The notes under the pieces: generated by a model
Told to the model about the DNA's origin: nothing
The model's input: the letters and a program-made list of their open reading frames with translations, nothing else
The model's database searches: none
Made by a program: the position numbers and the translations under genes
DNA from: Takakia lepidozioides
Lineage: Eukaryota; Streptophyta; Takakiopsida; Takakiales; Takakiaceae
Direction of reading: 5' to 3'
Assembly: GCA_030704615.1 (NCBI GenBank)
Contig: CM060732.1
Span: 11,036,001 to 11,100,000 of the forward strand
Length of the DNA stretch: 64,000 nucleotides
Part shown: positions 63,161 to 64,000 of the stretch, piece by piece
Layout of the letters: every line of letters begins with the position of its first letter
How positions within the stretch are numbered: position 1 is the stretch's first letter

Positions 63161-64000
63161 TGCTGCAACCTCTTGAGCAGTGACCACTGCCTCCTCTGTC
63201 AGTGACAATGTCTCATCCTGCCCCATCATCCCATCCTTGAGGACCTCCTCAACCCGAGAAAAATCCCCAACCTCATCCATCAGCCGCCTTGGCTGCCAAC
63301 TCCTTTGAACCTCGAGCACCTCCCACGTGTGCCATGGATGCGGCCTGCACCTCGTGGTCCTCACCTGTTCGCCCCCACTCGCTGCCTGTACCGTCTCGGT
63401 AGGCAGGGAGACCATCAAGGGAAGTGTACTCCGTACTCTGCGCTGCTCAGCCATAGCCAAGCTGATAATCCAGGTCAAGCAATTGAGATCCATTGCTTGC
63501 CCCAACACCTGACGACGTGATGCCTCAGAAAGAGATGGCACCGCCGTGGTACCAGTGGTAAAACCCATCGCCCGCTCGCGCTCGTCAGCATTGGGCTCCA
63601 CTAATTGCTGCAACTGGCTATCCCACAAGAGGCCAGGTCCACCATCCCGGAAAGCATGAGATCCTGGAAAGCTGAGCAGTGTAGGCAATGCGGCTCGTGG
63701 GTGACCCACCTTATTGACCACTGCCAAAGGTGATCGGTCATCGTGTCTCACACGCTGAGACTGTCTCCCTATGTCCAAAATGCTATCCACCGTCAGGTGT
63801 GGTGGCCGCTGCACCCCATCAAATGCACGCTTGAGCAGTGCAGGTGGCATCAAGTTGGTCCACCATAGTCGTGGGCGATGAGCCCGTGACCCCACTGCAG
63901 CTGCATCCAGCAACACTGCACCGCACTTGATGCACACTGGCCATCACCTTGGCCCGAGAATCACCCATCAATGGCACATTCTCCAAGATATATGCTGGAG
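63158..64000 (-). CDS. C5-cytosine DNA methyltransferase (C-terminal half), fused to retrotransposon pol frame
   Basis: Partial at the window edge. PAYILENVPLMGDSRAKVM (ENV, motif VI, 63983-63975) is followed after a frameshift between about 63975 and 63937 by VLLDAAAVGSRAHRPRLWW (RxRxxWxN type, about 63889-63850). Then come SILDIGRQSQRVRHDD, LPTLLSF, GPGLLWDSQLQQLVEPNADE, RAMGF (63598-63562) and RRQVLGQAMDLNC (motif X, 63517-63479). Order and spacing match the C-terminal half of DNMT3/DRM-like enzymes; motifs I and IV (FSG, PC) should lie beyond 64000, or be lost. The ORF ends at TAG 63160-63158, and the same frame continues into RT. Role of family: transfer of methyl from SAM to C5 of cytosine. 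The alternative, a host gene fragment next to a retrotransposon, is less likely given the shared frame. Confidence 0.85.

Larger units (their letters stand above)
59788..64000 (-). mobile_element. DNA methyltransferase- and PHD-bearing Ty3/Gypsy retrotransposon, copy 2
   Basis: Minus strand from the window edge: C5-methyltransferase C-terminal half, in-frame TAG, linker, RT (internally deleted), RNase H, integrase, PHD finger, conserved tail, purine tract, LTR start. Gag, protease and the methyltransferase N-terminus lie beyond position 64000. RT-RNase H-integrase order is that of Ty3/Gypsy. Confidence 0.9.

Overview
The window is nuclear DNA from a plant. It carries spliced genes with GT..AG introns, a type III polyketide synthase with the family's intron inside a cysteine codon, a WPP-domain-associated protein, a BONZAI-type copine, a plant GDSL lipase, and an LTR retrotransposon primed by initiator-Met tRNA. 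The PKS type and the unusual retrotransposons make me favour a non-seed land plant (moss, lycophyte or fern grade), but the sequence does not settle this.

Layout. At 0.15-1.9 kb (-) lies a two-exon type III PKS lacking its C-terminal part. At 2.9-3.4 kb (-) are exons of an unrecognised gene. From 3.9 to 12.9 kb (possibly 14.3 kb) (-) lies a very large coiled-coil WPP-domain-associated protein (WAP), which I resolved into eleven exons with consistent phases plus a candidate 5' exon. From 14.4 to 18.6 kb is intergenic. From 18.67 to 24.67 kb (+) lies a 16-exon copine of 589 residues with two tandem versions of one C2B exon. From 25.9 to 35 kb there is a block of repeats: long units carrying palindromic minisatellites, G/C-tract foldback elements, LINE debris and a clean hAT-like element with an 8-bp target duplication. 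At 37-37.8 kb is a protein fragment cut by an LTR. From 37.8 to 50 kb (-) lies a chromodomain Ty3/Gypsy element with a 1.6-kb 3' LTR and no 5' end. A second Ty3/Gypsy element (43.0-48.9 kb) is nested in its zinc-knuckle region, with LTRs, PBS, PPT and a 5-bp duplication all visible. A fragment of an FCP1/NIF-type phosphatase follows at 50 kb, then poorly informative sequence with a 500-N gap, and a complete five-exon GDSL lipase (53.9-57.1 kb, +).

From 57.2 kb to the window end are two inverted copies of an unusual Ty3/Gypsy retrotransposon. Its integrase is followed by a C4HC3 PHD finger. In the longer copy, reverse transcriptase is preceded in the same reading frame by the C-terminal half of a C5-cytosine DNA methyltransferase (motif VI ENV, the target-recognition-side RxRxxWxN, and the motif X region). 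One TAG codon, followed by CAACCA, separates methyltransferase from reverse transcriptase and matches the tobamovirus-type readthrough context. This element, apparently carrying both a chromatin writer and a chromatin reader, is the most interesting system here. The second is the copine exon pair, whose phases allow only one exon at a time and which swaps an Asp-containing for an Asn-only C2B loop.
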